Below are positions 45,993 to 54,928 of a DNA stretch of 64,000 nt, in pieces (position 1 is the stretch's first letter; every line of letters begins with the position of its first letter). A model generated the notes under the pieces. It did no database searches. It was given only the letters and a program-made list of their open reading frames with translations, and was not told the DNA's origin. The stretch is from contig JACKMT010000004.1 in the NCBI GenBank assembly GCA_024235255.1, positions 248,001 to 312,000 on the forward strand. Direction: 5' to 3'. This DNA comes from Chromatiaceae bacterium. GTDB lineage: Bacteria > Pseudomonadota > Gammaproteobacteria > Chromatiales > Chromatiaceae. The position numbers were made by a program, and so were the translations under genes.

Positions 45993-46421
45993 ATGCCTCA
46001 AGTGGCGGCGGGCAAGACAGCCGACCGGGAGGGGGATGCTGGTCGTTACCAGCGCCACCGCCTTGAGAACAACCTTCTCTATCAGATTGTCGACGAGTAT
46101 CATCCGGCGTTCACAGCGCTGATGGCAGAGCAGGGCAGGGAATTGCCGGGGTATGTGCAATACGAGTTGAGGATTATCTCAAATGGGGCCGGTTGGAACA
46201 CGGCGTTTTGAGGGTACGCTGCGCATCATGGCATGCCGAGCACCTGGTCGCTTTCAGCTGTAAACGAAGAGGCTTTTGCCCGTGCTGCTAGGCGCGGCGC
46301 ATGGCGGAGAGCGGCCTTGTTGGTCGATGAAGTGCTGCCCGAGCAGTCCATGCGCCAGTGGGTGCTGAGTTTCCCCTTCCAATTACGATTCCTGTTTGCT
46401 AGCCGGCCCGAGATCATGGCT
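45993..46421 (+). pseudogene. N-terminal part of an IS91-family transposase, broken
   Basis: Reading across frames gives LLYQIVDEYHPAFTALMAEQ, then after a one-base loss DYLKWGRLEHGVLRVRC and HAEHLVAFSCKRRGFCPCC, then a TAG in place of a codon, ARRMAESGL, a second frame change and LPEQSMRQWVLSFPFQLRFL with RPEIM. This is the zinc-binding and early catalytic part of IS91-type rolling-circle transposases. Homology stops abruptly at about 46420. The matching C-terminal part lies 8 kb away at 54397. Confidence 0.85.
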
Positions 46422-46937
46422 GTCCGCCGACTGCAGCCTATTTTTTTCCCACTCGCCGACCAGTTTGCCGAGCAGGCGCCCGAGTTCCTGCTGTTCCTTT
46501 GCACTGAGTACGTCCAGTTTGTGGTCCTCGTGTTCGAAAATCACCTGCAGGGCCTTGTCCAATTGGCGTGTGCCTGCACGGCTCAGGCGTACCAGCTTGC
46601 TGCGCCCGTCGTCCGGATTGGCTGGGCGGTCGATCCAGCCCGCTTCCTTCAGCCGGTAGAGAATCTTGGTCAGGCCGCCGGAGCTGAGCAGCAGCGCACG
46701 GTACAGCTCGGTCGGGGTGAGTTGCCAGGGCTTGGGCTGGGCCCGCAGCGCGGCCAGCACGTCGAGATCGGAGCTGCGCATGCCCAGGGGCTTGAGCAGT
46801 TGTTCGACATCGTCCAGTAACAGATCACGGGCACGGTAGAGGTAGATCACCGAGGGGCGGATGCGCTCGGCAATCTCCGGCCAGTGTTCGCGGATGCGGC
46901 GAATGACGTCTTCAGCAGCTACCTGGTTTTGGCTCAT
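46383..46937 (-). CDS. MarR-family transcriptional regulator
   Basis: A 184-residue winged-helix regulator starting at ATG 46937 (a longer open frame upstream is antisense to the RND adaptor and rejected). Core: LKPLGMRSSDLDVLAALRAQ, LTPTELYRALLLSSGGLTKI, RPANPDDGRSKLVRLSRAGT. It faces the RND adaptor gene across a 114-base gap that holds a perfect palindrome (46970-46987), so it probably represses the efflux genes and itself. Its last dozen residues (DLGPASKQES) are encoded antisense to the IS91 relic, so the natural C terminus was replaced. Confidence 0.88.
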   Translation of the reverse strand: MSQNQVAAEDVIRRIREHWPEIAERIRPSVIYLYRARDLLLDDVEQLLKPLGMRSSDLDVLAALRAQPKPWQLTPTELYRALLLSSGGLTKILYRLKEAGWIDRPANPDDGRSKLVRLSRAGTRQLDKALQVIFEHEDHKLDVLSAKEQQELGRLLGKLVGEWEKNRLQSADSHDLGPASKQES

Positions 46938-46969
46938 GATTTTCGATCCATGCTGAGAGCGAGGAAATG

Positions 46970-46987
46970 TATCTTGCTGGAAAGATA
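46970..46987. promoter_or_regulatory. Probable MarR operator
   Basis: TATCTT-GCTGGA-AAGATA is a perfect 6-bp inverted repeat in the gap between the divergent marR-like and RND adaptor genes. Size and place are typical for a MarR dimer site controlling both directions. Confidence 0.6.
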
Positions 46988-47051
46988 ATTGCCTGCTAGC
47001 TTTACACAAGACCGGCCCGGTGGGAAGGGCCGCCATTTTTCGGGTACCTCC

Positions 47052-48143
47052 ATGTTCAAGCGCTTTCTGATTCTGTTCATTCTGCTCGGTCTGCTGATCG
47101 GCGGGTTCATCTGGTTCAAGCAACAGCAGGCGCAGCAGATGATGGCGGTGATGGCCACGCCGCCGCCGGCGGTGGTGACCGCCACCGAGGTCAAGGCCCA
47201 GCAATGGCGGCCACGCCTGGAAGCGGTCGGTACCGCAACCGCGGTGCAGGGCATCGAGGTGGCCAGCGAAGTGGCCGGGCTGGTGCGCGAGATCGGCTTC
47301 GAATCTGGCCAGCGGGTTGCCAGGGGCGACGTGTTGCTGAAACTCGACGACGAGGTCGATCAGGCCGATCTGCGTGGGCAGCAGGCGGCGCTGGAACTGG
47401 CGAAGCTGAAATACCAGCGGGTATCGCGCCTGGTGAAGGAACGTTCGGTCTCGCAATCGGATTACGATACCGCGCAGGCGGAACTGGCCAGCGCGCGCGC
47501 CCAGGTGGCTGCCAAGGAGGCGACCATCGCCAAGAAAGTGATCCTGGCACCGTTTGATGGTGTGCTTGGTCTGCGCGAGGTGAGCCTCGGCCAGTACCTG
47601 CCGGCCGGCAGCAGCATCGCGCCGCTGATCAAGCTCGACCCGGTATATGTGGATTTCAGCCTGCCCGAGCGTTACCTGCCGCAGCTGGCGGTCGGCCAGG
47701 CGGTGCGGGTGAATGTCGAATCGCACCAGCAGGATTTCAGCGGCAGCCTCGCGGCGATCGATCCGGATGTGGACGCCAAGACCCGTCAGATCCGCATGCG
47801 CGCGCAGTTCCCCAACGCCGAGGGTTTGCTGCGTCCGGGCATGTTCGCCCGCGTGTCACTCGATCTCGGTCGCGAGGACCCGGTACTGACGCTGCCACGC
47901 GTGGCGATCACCTATGCGCCTTACGGCGATTCGGTTTACGTGATCGACGAGGCGGACGGCAAGCTGACCGTGCAGCAGCGCCAGGTGCAAAGCGGTGCGG
48001 TGATCGACGATCGGGTGGTAATCGAGAGCGGCCTCAAGGAGGGCGAGCGTGTGGTACTGACCGGCCAGGTCAAGCTGCGCAACGGCGCGGCGGTGCAGAT
48101 CGACAACAAGGTCGTGCCTGCTGAAGGGGCTGCCGCGCAATGA
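47052..48143 (+). CDS. RND efflux periplasmic adaptor
   Basis: A 363-residue membrane fusion protein. The ATG at 47052 starts MFKRFLILFILLGLLIGGFI, an uncleaved inner-membrane anchor. The lipoyl halves (GLVREIGFESGQRVARGDVL; ILAPFDGVLGLREVSLGQYL), the helical hairpin (DLRGQQAALELAKLKYQRV) and the beta-barrel (RYLPQLAVGQAVRVNVES) are all present. Its stop overlaps the pump start in ATGA. It carries drugs or other toxic compounds with the pump below; the substrate is unknown. No outer-membrane factor gene is linked. Confidence 0.92.
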   Translation: MFKRFLILFILLGLLIGGFIWFKQQQAQQMMAVMATPPPAVVTATEVKAQQWRPRLEAVGTATAVQGIEVASEVAGLVREIGFESGQRVARGDVLLKLDDEVDQADLRGQQAALELAKLKYQRVSRLVKERSVSQSDYDTAQAELASARAQVAAKEATIAKKVILAPFDGVLGLREVSLGQYLPAGSSIAPLIKLDPVYVDFSLPERYLPQLAVGQAVRVNVESHQQDFSGSLAAIDPDVDAKTRQIRMRAQFPNAEGLLRPGMFARVSLDLGREDPVLTLPRVAITYAPYGDSVYVIDEADGKLTVQQRQVQSGAVIDDRVVIESGLKEGERVVLTGQVKLRNGAAVQIDNKVVPAEGAAAQ

Positions 48144-51100
48144 ACTTCACCGACATCTTCATTCGCCGGCCGGTTCTGGCCAGCGTGATCAGCCTGCTGA
48201 TCCTGGTGGTCGGCCTGCGCGCCATCATGTCGCTGGACGTGCGCCAGTACCCGGCAACCGACGATACCGTGGTCAAGGTGACCACCGTCTATCCCGGCGC
48301 CAGCAGCGAGCTGGTGGCGGGTTTCGTCACCCAGCCGCTGCAGCAGGCGATTGCCGAGGCCGACGGTATCGACTACCTGTCGGCAACCAGCGTGCAGGGC
48401 AGTTCCACTATCGAGGCCAACATGCGCCTGGGCTACGATCCGAAGGCGGCGATGGCGGAGATCCAGGCCAAGGTGGCGAGCAAGCGCAACCAACTGCCGG
48501 CCGATGTGCAGGACCCGGTGATCGAGGCACAGACCGGCGATGCCACCGCGCTGATGTACATGGCGTTCTACAGCGAGAGCATGAGCCTGGCACAGATCAC
48601 CGACTACCTGGCGCGGGTGGTGCAACCCAAGTTGCAGGCACTGCCGGGTGTCGCCAAGGCACGCCTGATCGGCAACAAGACTTTCGCCATGCGCATCTGG
48701 CTGGATCCGGCGCGCATGGCCTCGCTTGGCGTGGCGCCGGCGGACGTGGACTCGGCACTGCGTCGCAACAACTACCTCGCCGCCCCGGGCAAGCTGCGCG
48801 CCGAGTACGTGACCATCGAACTCGGTGCCGACACCGACGTCGGCAAGGTGGAGGACTTCGAGAAACTGGTGATTCTCAACGAGGGCGACCGCCTGGTCCG
48901 CCTGCGCGATATCGCGCGTATCGAGATGGGTGCGGAGGATTACGAAACCACCACCATGTACAAGGGCATCCCGGCGATCTTCGTCGGCGTCGAGCAGGCG
49001 CCGGGGCAGAACCCGTTGGAGGTGGCCAAGCGCGTGCACAAGCTGCTGCCAGACCTCAAGGCGCAGTTCCCGGAGGGCCTCAAGGCAGGCATCCCCTACG
49101 ACGCCAGCGTGTTCATCGAGGACTCGATCAACGAGGTGTTCAAGACCCTTGCCGAGGCGGTACTGATCGTGCTGGTGGTGATCTACCTGTCGCTGGGCAC
49201 CTTACGTGCCGCGCTGGTACCGGCGTTGGCGGTGCCGCTGTCGCTGATCGGTGCGGCCTTCCTGATGCTGTGGCTGGGATTCTCGATCAACCTGCTGACC
49301 CTGCTGGCGATGGTGCTGGCGATCGGCCTGGTGGTGGATGATGCCATCGTGGTGGTGGAGAACGTGCACCGTCACATCGAGGAGGACAAATCGCGCCTGG
49401 ACGCTGCATTGCTCGGCGCGCGCGAACTGGCGGTGCCGATCATCGCCATGACCACCACCCTGGTGGCGGTGTACGCGCCGATCGGCTTCATGGGCGGCCT
49501 GGTCGGCAGCCTGTTCACCGAGTTCGCCTTCTCGCTAGCCGGCGCGGTGCTGATATCCGGCGTGGTGGCGCTGACGCTGTCACCGATGGTCAGTGCACGG
49601 GTGCTCAAACCGCATGGCCAGCAGGGCCGCTTCGAGGTGTGGGTCGAGCATTTCTTCAGCGGCCTGGCAAACGGCTACCGCAGGTTGCTGCATGCCAGCC
49701 TGGCCACCCCGGCGGTGACCCTCACCTTCGGCGTGGTGGTGCTGGCGAGTATCTACTTTCTGTTCGTCACCAGTAAATCCGAACTGGCCCCCACCGAGGA
49801 CCAGTCGATCCTGTTCTTCCAGGCAGTGGCGCCGCAGACAGCCACACCGGAATACAACAGCCTGTACGCGCGCCAGGTGCTGGATACCTTCGAGGCGGTT
49901 CCAGAGTACAAGGAAAGCTTCGTGCTGGTCGGTTTCGGTGGCGATCCGAGCATCACTTTCGGCGGTTTCAAGATGGACCAGCCGTCGCAGCGCACACGTT
50001 CGCAGATGGAAGTACAGCCACAGTTGCAGGGCGCCCTGCAGAACGTGGCCGGATTCCAGATGGCGGTGTTTCCACGGCCCAGCCTGCCCGGCTCGGGACG
50101 CGGCCTGCCGATGCAGTTCGTGCTGGTATCCGATGCCGACTACCAGACGCTCGACAACCTGGCCGGCCAGCTGATCGGCAAGGCGATGGGCAGCGGCAAC
50201 TTCATGTTCCTGCGCAAGGCCATCGATTTCAGTCGGCCGCGCCTGCGCATGCTGATCGACCGCGACCGCGCCGGTGCGCTGGGCGTGTCGATGCAGGAGA
50301 TCGGCCAGGCCCTGGCCACCCTGGTCGGCGACGGCTACATCAACCGCTTCAGCCTGGCCGGGCGCAGCTACAAGGTGATACCGCAGGTGGAGCAGGAATT
50401 CCGCGTCGACCAGGACCGGCTGGCCGATTACCAGGTACGCTCCAGCAGCGGCGAACTGATTCCGCTGTCCAACCTGGTGACGTTCGAGCAGGCGGTCGAA
50501 CCGAGCAAGCGCACCCAGTTCCAGCAGCTCAACAGTCTCAGCGTGGAAGGCATCATGATGCCCGGGATCAGTCTCGGTACTGCACTCGGCTACCTGCAGA
50601 GCACCGCGCAGGAGATCATGCCGTCGAACGTGCGCTGGGACTATGCGGGGCAGGCGCGCCAGTTCACCCAGCAGGGCAGTGCGCTGGTCACCACCTTTTT
50701 CATGTCGCTGTTGATCATCTACCTGGTGCTGGCCGCTCAGTTCGAGAGCTGGCGTGACCCGCTGATCATCCTAGTGTCGGTGCCGATGTCGATCGCCGGC
50801 GCGCTGGTGTTCCTGTCGCTGGGCTTTGCCAGCGTCAACATCTACACGCAGGTCGGACTGATCACCCTCATCGGACTGATCGCCAAGAACGGCATCCTGA
50901 TTGTCGAGTTCGCCAACCGGGTGCGTGCCGAGACCGAGGTGTCAATCCGCGCGGCGGTTGAGCAGGCGGCCACGGTACGCCTGCGCCCGATCCTGATGAC
51001 CACGGTGGCGATGCTGGTGGCGATGGTGCCGCTGCTGATCGCCAGCGGGCCGGGCGCGGTGAGCCGTTTCGACATCGGCCTGGTGATCACCACCGGGCTG

Positions 51101-51184
51101 GGTATCGGCACCCTGTTCACCCTGTTCGTGGTGCCGGCGGTGTACCTGTTGCTGGCACGCCGCGAACGGCCGAAACTGGACTAG
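48140..51184 (+). CDS. RND efflux pump, HAE1-type inner-membrane transporter
   Basis: A 1014-residue proton-driven pump of the AcrB/MexB superfamily. It starts NFTDIFIRRPVLASVISLLI, has twelve predicted helices in two repeats each followed by a large periplasmic loop, and the proton-relay pair of aspartates in MVLAIGLVVDDAIVVVENVHRHIEE. The second repeat ends GLIAKNGILIVEFANRVR. The loops differ from AcrB, so the substrate cannot be inferred. It is encoded with the adaptor upstream and an ABC-type export set downstream. Confidence 0.94.
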   Translation: MNFTDIFIRRPVLASVISLLILVVGLRAIMSLDVRQYPATDDTVVKVTTVYPGASSELVAGFVTQPLQQAIAEADGIDYLSATSVQGSSTIEANMRLGYDPKAAMAEIQAKVASKRNQLPADVQDPVIEAQTGDATALMYMAFYSESMSLAQITDYLARVVQPKLQALPGVAKARLIGNKTFAMRIWLDPARMASLGVAPADVDSALRRNNYLAAPGKLRAEYVTIELGADTDVGKVEDFEKLVILNEGDRLVRLRDIARIEMGAEDYETTTMYKGIPAIFVGVEQAPGQNPLEVAKRVHKLLPDLKAQFPEGLKAGIPYDASVFIEDSINEVFKTLAEAVLIVLVVIYLSLGTLRAALVPALAVPLSLIGAAFLMLWLGFSINLLTLLAMVLAIGLVVDDAIVVVENVHRHIEEDKSRLDAALLGARELAVPIIAMTTTLVAVYAPIGFMGGLVGSLFTEFAFSLAGAVLISGVVALTLSPMVSARVLKPHGQQGRFEVWVEHFFSGLANGYRRLLHASLATPAVTLTFGVVVLASIYFLFVTSKSELAPTEDQSILFFQAVAPQTATPEYNSLYARQVLDTFEAVPEYKESFVLVGFGGDPSITFGGFKMDQPSQRTRSQMEVQPQLQGALQNVAGFQMAVFPRPSLPGSGRGLPMQFVLVSDADYQTLDNLAGQLIGKAMGSGNFMFLRKAIDFSRPRLRMLIDRDRAGALGVSMQEIGQALATLVGDGYINRFSLAGRSYKVIPQVEQEFRVDQDRLADYQVRSSSGELIPLSNLVTFEQAVEPSKRTQFQQLNSLSVEGIMMPGISLGTALGYLQSTAQEIMPSNVRWDYAGQARQFTQQGSALVTTFFMSLLIIYLVLAAQFESWRDPLIILVSVPMSIAGALVFLSLGFASVNIYTQVGLITLIGLIAKNGILIVEFANRVRAETEVSIRAAVEQAATVRLRPILMTTVAMLVAMVPLLIASGPGAVSRFDIGLVITTGLGIGTLFTLFVVPAVYLLLARRERPKLD

Positions 51185-51225
51185 GGCATCGCCGTTTCCG
51201 AAACGCTGAGAAGAGACATCGCCAT

Positions 51226-52173
51226 ATGCGTCACCTGCCGATACTGTTGTCACTGCTGATGTTGCCGTTGAGTGGCTGCGAGGGCGATTCGCACGGTGTC
51301 GCACTCGGTACCCTGGAGCGGGATCGCATCGCCCACGTCGCCACCTCGTCGGAGGTGGTGGTGGCCCTGCCGGTGGAGCCGGGCAGCGAGGTGAAGGCCG
51401 GCGATCTGCTGGTGCAGCTCGACGACACGCTGCAGCAGGCGCAGCTCGACAAGGCTGCCGCCGAGGTGGCGCAGGCGAAAGCCAGTCTTGCCAAGCTGCG
51501 ACATGGTGCCCGGCCCGAGGAGGTGGCTGCCGGCCGTGCCCGGGTGGCCGGTGCGCAGGCCGCCCTGGTCGAGAGCGAGGCGAGCTACACGCGCATCCGC
51601 AACCTCGCCGATCAGCGTGCAGTGAGCCAGGCGGACCTCGACAAGGCACGCGCCTCGCGCGATGCCAACCAGGCCGCGCTGCTGAGTGCCGAAGAAGACC
51701 TGGCGGTACTGACCAACGGCGCACGCGCCGAAGACCTCGAGGCGGCGCAGGCCGCGCTGGATGCGGCCCTGGCCACCCAGGCGCTGGAAAACAAGCGCCT
51801 CGCCGACCTGCGTGTCACCGCCACCCGTAGCGGTCTGTTGGATACACTGCCGTGGAATCTCGGTGAACGGGTCACCGCCGGCAGCCCGGTGGCGATCGTG
51901 CTTGCCGGCAAGGCACCATTCGCCCGCATCTACGTACCCGAGCCCTACCGTGCCCGCCTGCATCCGGGCGATCAGCTGACGGTTCACGTGGACGGAATCG
52001 ACGACAGCTTCAGTGGCCGCCTGCGCTGGATATCCACTGAACCGGCCTTCACGCCCTACTACGCGCTCAACCAGGAGGAGCGCGCGCGCCTGATGTACCT
52101 GGCCGAGGTGCAGTTGCCCGATTCACAGGCCAGCCTGCCGATCGGTATCCCGGTGCAGGTGGACATGCCGTGA
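51226..52173 (+). CDS. HlyD-family adaptor lipoprotein of an ABC exporter
   Basis: A 315-residue periplasmic adaptor of the YbhG/YhiI type. The signal ends in LMLPLSGC, a lipobox with Cys at residue 18. VVVALPVEPGSEVKAGDLLV is the lipoyl half; coiled coils rich in Ala follow (EVAQAKASLAKLRHGARPEE), then RVTATRSGLLDTLPWNLGE-like second lipoyl half. It overlaps the ATPase start in GTGA and forms an export unit with the next two genes. Confidence 0.88.
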   Translation: MRHLPILLSLLMLPLSGCEGDSHGVALGTLERDRIAHVATSSEVVVALPVEPGSEVKAGDLLVQLDDTLQQAQLDKAAAEVAQAKASLAKLRHGARPEEVAAGRARVAGAQAALVESEASYTRIRNLADQRAVSQADLDKARASRDANQAALLSAEEDLAVLTNGARAEDLEAAQAALDAALATQALENKRLADLRVTATRSGLLDTLPWNLGERVTAGSPVAIVLAGKAPFARIYVPEPYRARLHPGDQLTVHVDGIDDSFSGRLRWISTEPAFTPYYALNQEERARLMYLAEVQLPDSQASLPIGIPVQVDMP

Positions 52174-53099
52174 CCGACTGGGTGATCCGCGCCGAGGGGC
52201 TGGCCCGCAACTTCGGCGAGGTGCAGGCGGTCAAGTCACTCGACCTGGCGGTGCCGCGCGCCAGCATCTACGGTTTTCTCGGTCCCAACGGCAGTGGCAA
52301 GACCACGGCGATACGCATACTCACCGGGCTGTTGAGCCCAAGTGCCGGCTCGGTGACGGTGTTGGGTCATCGCCTACCGGCCGATGCCGAGAGGCTGCGC
52401 CTGAAGATCGGCTATATGACCCAGCGCTTTTCGCTGTACGACGACCTGACCGTGCTCGAGAATCTGGGCTTCGTCGCCAGCATCTACGGCCTGCGCGGGC
52501 GGACCCGCCGCCGGCGCATCGACGAACTGCTGGATACCTACCGCCTGCATAAGGTCGCCACCCGGCTGGCGGGTGGCATGAGCGGGGGTCAGCGCCAGCG
52601 CCTCAGCCTCGCCGCCGCCACCCTGCATCACCCGGAACTGCTGTTTCTCGACGAGCCGACCTCGGCGGTCGACCCGGAGAACCGGCGTGAATTCTGGGAG
52701 CAGTTGTTCGACCTGTGCGACCAGGGCACCACCATCCTGGTTTCCACCCACTACATGGACGAGGCGGAGCGATGTCACCGCCTGGCAATCCTCGAATCCG
52801 GGACCAAGCGTGTCGACGGCACCCCGGAGGAACTGATGCGCAACATGGGCGTGCAGGTGGTGGAGATCGCCGCGGCAAACCCTCGTCGACTCAAGGAGAG
52901 CTTGCTGTCGGTGGAGGGGATTTTCTCCGCGGCGCAGCTCGGCTCACGCCTGCGGGTGCTGGTGGACGATGCCATCGACGACCCGGTCGCCTACCTCAGG
53001 CAGCAGTCGATGGTGGCGACCTACGACGCCCTGGAGCTGGTGCGCCCGAGCCTCGAGGACGTATTCGTCACCAGCACCGCGAAGAGACGCGCGGCATGA
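52170..53099 (+). CDS. ABC transporter ATP-binding protein (YbhF-like)
   Basis: A 309-residue ATPase starting at GTG 52170, overlapping the adaptor stop. Walker A GPNGSGKTTAIRIL (about 35), Q-loop YMTQRFSLYDDL, signature MSGGQRQRLSLAAAT, Walker B ELLFLDEPTSAVDP. The C-terminal extension contains a permease-interaction segment. It has a single nucleotide-binding domain, while YbhF has two. The stop overlaps the permease start in ATGA. Confidence 0.92.
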   Translation: MTDWVIRAEGLARNFGEVQAVKSLDLAVPRASIYGFLGPNGSGKTTAIRILTGLLSPSAGSVTVLGHRLPADAERLRLKIGYMTQRFSLYDDLTVLENLGFVASIYGLRGRTRRRRIDELLDTYRLHKVATRLAGGMSGGQRQRLSLAAATLHHPELLFLDEPTSAVDPENRREFWEQLFDLCDQGTTILVSTHYMDEAERCHRLAILESGTKRVDGTPEELMRNMGVQVVEIAAANPRRLKESLLSVEGIFSAAQLGSRLRVLVDDAIDDPVAYLRQQSMVATYDALELVRPSLEDVFVTSTAKRRAA

Positions 53100-54241
53100 A
53101 AGCGTTGTCACGCATTGGTGCGATCTTCGCCAAGGAACTGCGTCAGCTGCGCCGCGATCGCATGACCTTCGGCATGGTGGTCATGATTCCGCTGATCCAG
53201 CTGTTGCTGTTCGGCTTTGCCATCAACACCAACGTGCGCCATATTCCGGCGGGCGTGGTCGATCAGAGCGGCAGCGCGCTCGGCCGGGTGCTGGCGCAGA
53301 CCGCGCAGGCTACCGGGGTGGTGAGTTTCACCGAGCACTTCAGCGATGTCGGCGAGGCCCAGGCGGCGATCGCCGCCGCCAGGGTACGCGCCGTGCTGAT
53401 CGTGCCGCCGGACGTCAGCCAGCGCTTGGCGCGTCACCCTTCACTGGGGTTCGGCCGGCCGGCAGCCACCGACCAGGAGGTGGCGCGCCCGGTGGCGCAG
53501 TGGCTGGTCGACGGTTCGGACACCATCGTCGCTTCCGCGGTGCGGGGGCTGCGCAACATGCCGCTGCTGGAACTGCTCGACAAGCCGCCCAATCGCAGTA
53601 CCCCGACCTTCGAGGTGACCCTGCTGTACAACCCGGAGCAGCGCAGTGCGGTGAATATCGTGCCCGGCCTGGTGGCGACCATCCTCACCATGACCATGAT
53701 CATGTTCACTTCGGCGGCGATCGTGCGTGAGCGCGAACACGGCAACATGGAGATGCTGATCACCACCCCGGTGCGGCCGATCGAGCTGATGCTGGGCAAG
53801 ATCATTCCCTACGTGTTCGTCGGCGCGGTCCAGGTGTCGATCATCCTCGCGCTCGGCCACCTGGTGTTCGGCGTGCCGGTCAATGGCAGCCGGTGGCAAC
53901 TGGCCGCGGCGACCCTGCTGTTCATCTGTGCCAGCCTGACCCTGGGGCTGGTGATCTCGACCATTGCGCGCAGCCAGCTGCAGTCGATGCAGATGACCAT
54001 CTTCGTACTGCTGCCTTCAATCCTGCTGTCCGGCTTCATGTTTCCCTACGACGCCATGCCGCTGGCGGCACAGTACATTGCCGAGGTTCTGCCGGCAACG
54101 CACTTCATGCGCCTGGTGCGCGGCGTGGTGTTGCGCGATGTCGAGATCCTGCACATGTCCGGCGACCTGCTGTGGCTGGCGCTGTTCACCGTCGGCGGAC
54201 TGATCGTGGCATCGTTGCGTTTCAAGAAACGCCTCGACTGA
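53096..54241 (+). CDS. ABC-2 type permease (YbhS/YbhR-like)
   Basis: A 381-residue inner-membrane subunit starting at ATG 53096. One N-terminal helix (MTFGMVVMIPLIQLLLFGFA), a periplasmic domain (about 50-175) and five C-terminal helices with the ABC-2 signature REREHGNMEMLITTPVRPIELMLGKI. Typical YbhFSR systems have two permeases; only one is present, so it may act as a homodimer. The IS91 relic begins about 155 bases downstream. Confidence 0.92.
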   Translation: MKALSRIGAIFAKELRQLRRDRMTFGMVVMIPLIQLLLFGFAINTNVRHIPAGVVDQSGSALGRVLAQTAQATGVVSFTEHFSDVGEAQAAIAAARVRAVLIVPPDVSQRLARHPSLGFGRPAATDQEVARPVAQWLVDGSDTIVASAVRGLRNMPLLELLDKPPNRSTPTFEVTLLYNPEQRSAVNIVPGLVATILTMTMIMFTSAAIVREREHGNMEMLITTPVRPIELMLGKIIPYVFVGAVQVSIILALGHLVFGVPVNGSRWQLAAATLLFICASLTLGLVISTIARSQLQSMQMTIFVLLPSILLSGFMFPYDAMPLAAQYIAEVLPATHFMRLVRGVVLRDVEILHMSGDLLWLALFTVGGLIVASLRFKKRLD

Positions 54242-54396
54242 AGCGCCAGTCGGGGTTGCCCGGCACATCCTGTTGCTGGATGCGTCGCGTTGCCCCTTGT
54301 CCGCGAACAGGCAGGAGGCTACGCGGCCGATTCGGGTGCTGGCGCCCGCCTTGCCGGTGGCTGTCCTGCTCAGGGCCATTCAGGTTAATTCCGCCG

Positions 54397-54585
54397 GGTG
54401 TAGTGGACGATGACCCGATGAATCCACTGCTAGGGCATGCTCTCACCTACGGCATCACCGTGGGACCACAAGTGGGGCGCAAGGTGTTCACCCTGCAGAT
54501 GCTGCCCGCCTGCGACCCGGAGGATCAATTCGGTGAATATCGTGGGCAAGGTGGCCGGTTTCAGCCTTCATAGACAGGGGTGATA
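54397..54585 (+). pseudogene. C-terminal-half fragment of an IS91-family transposase
   Basis: DDDPMNPLLGHALTYGITVG and GRKVFTLQMLPACDPEDQFG are read in one frame; after a frame change the sequence continues VGKVAGFSLHRQG. This matches the region just before and including the conserved VGGFSLHAG motif of IS91-family transposases, in the same orientation as the N-terminal fragment at 45993. Homology then stops. Together the two pieces suggest one element interrupted by the efflux cassette, with roughly 600 bases of its middle missing. Confidence 0.82.
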
Positions 54586-54928
54586 GTGGTTATACTCCCT
54601 ATACTTCTGATTAAGAGGCGAAAAAGTGATACTTTTCACTGTCAATTGATTTATCTGGGTATGTATTATTTTTGTTCATCATTGCGATGTGAATATCACA
54701 GCCTAATATCGATTGTGTCACAAGTTGACGCAAGATCGACCAGTAGAATATCAGGCACCTTCCCGGATTGATCTGGGATTGAATAAGGATGTAAATCGAA
54801 AATCAGGAATCCGATGGATGACTTCCCACACCTGCTGTTCGAAAACAATCGAGCGATTCACCCTCGTTTTGTTTTCCGTTTTATCGGCACAATTGTCCCG
54901 CCCGCACAAATCAATGAGGATCATGCAC
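54586..54928. other. Upstream region of the PEP-CTERM gene
   Basis: 343 AT-rich bases between the IS91 relic and the PEP-CTERM gene. A small dyad AGTGA-TACTTT-TCACT lies near 54625-54640. The frame of the next gene is open through part of this stretch but it does not read as protein and has no good start. Confidence 0.4.

Noticed and set aside
46938..47726. Minus-strand extension of the MarR frame to 447 codons
   Set aside because: The extra part is antisense to the RND adaptor and reads as low-complexity His/Arg/Leu sequence; MarR has a proper start at 46937.
47936..49039. Minus-strand open frame of 367 codons across the adaptor-pump junction
   Set aside because: It is a His/Gln-rich shadow of GC-rich codons on the coding strand, with no family features.
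52715..53095. Upstream extension of the ABC permease frame
   Set aside because: It overlaps the ATPase gene in another frame; the permease starts at the coupled ATG at 53096.
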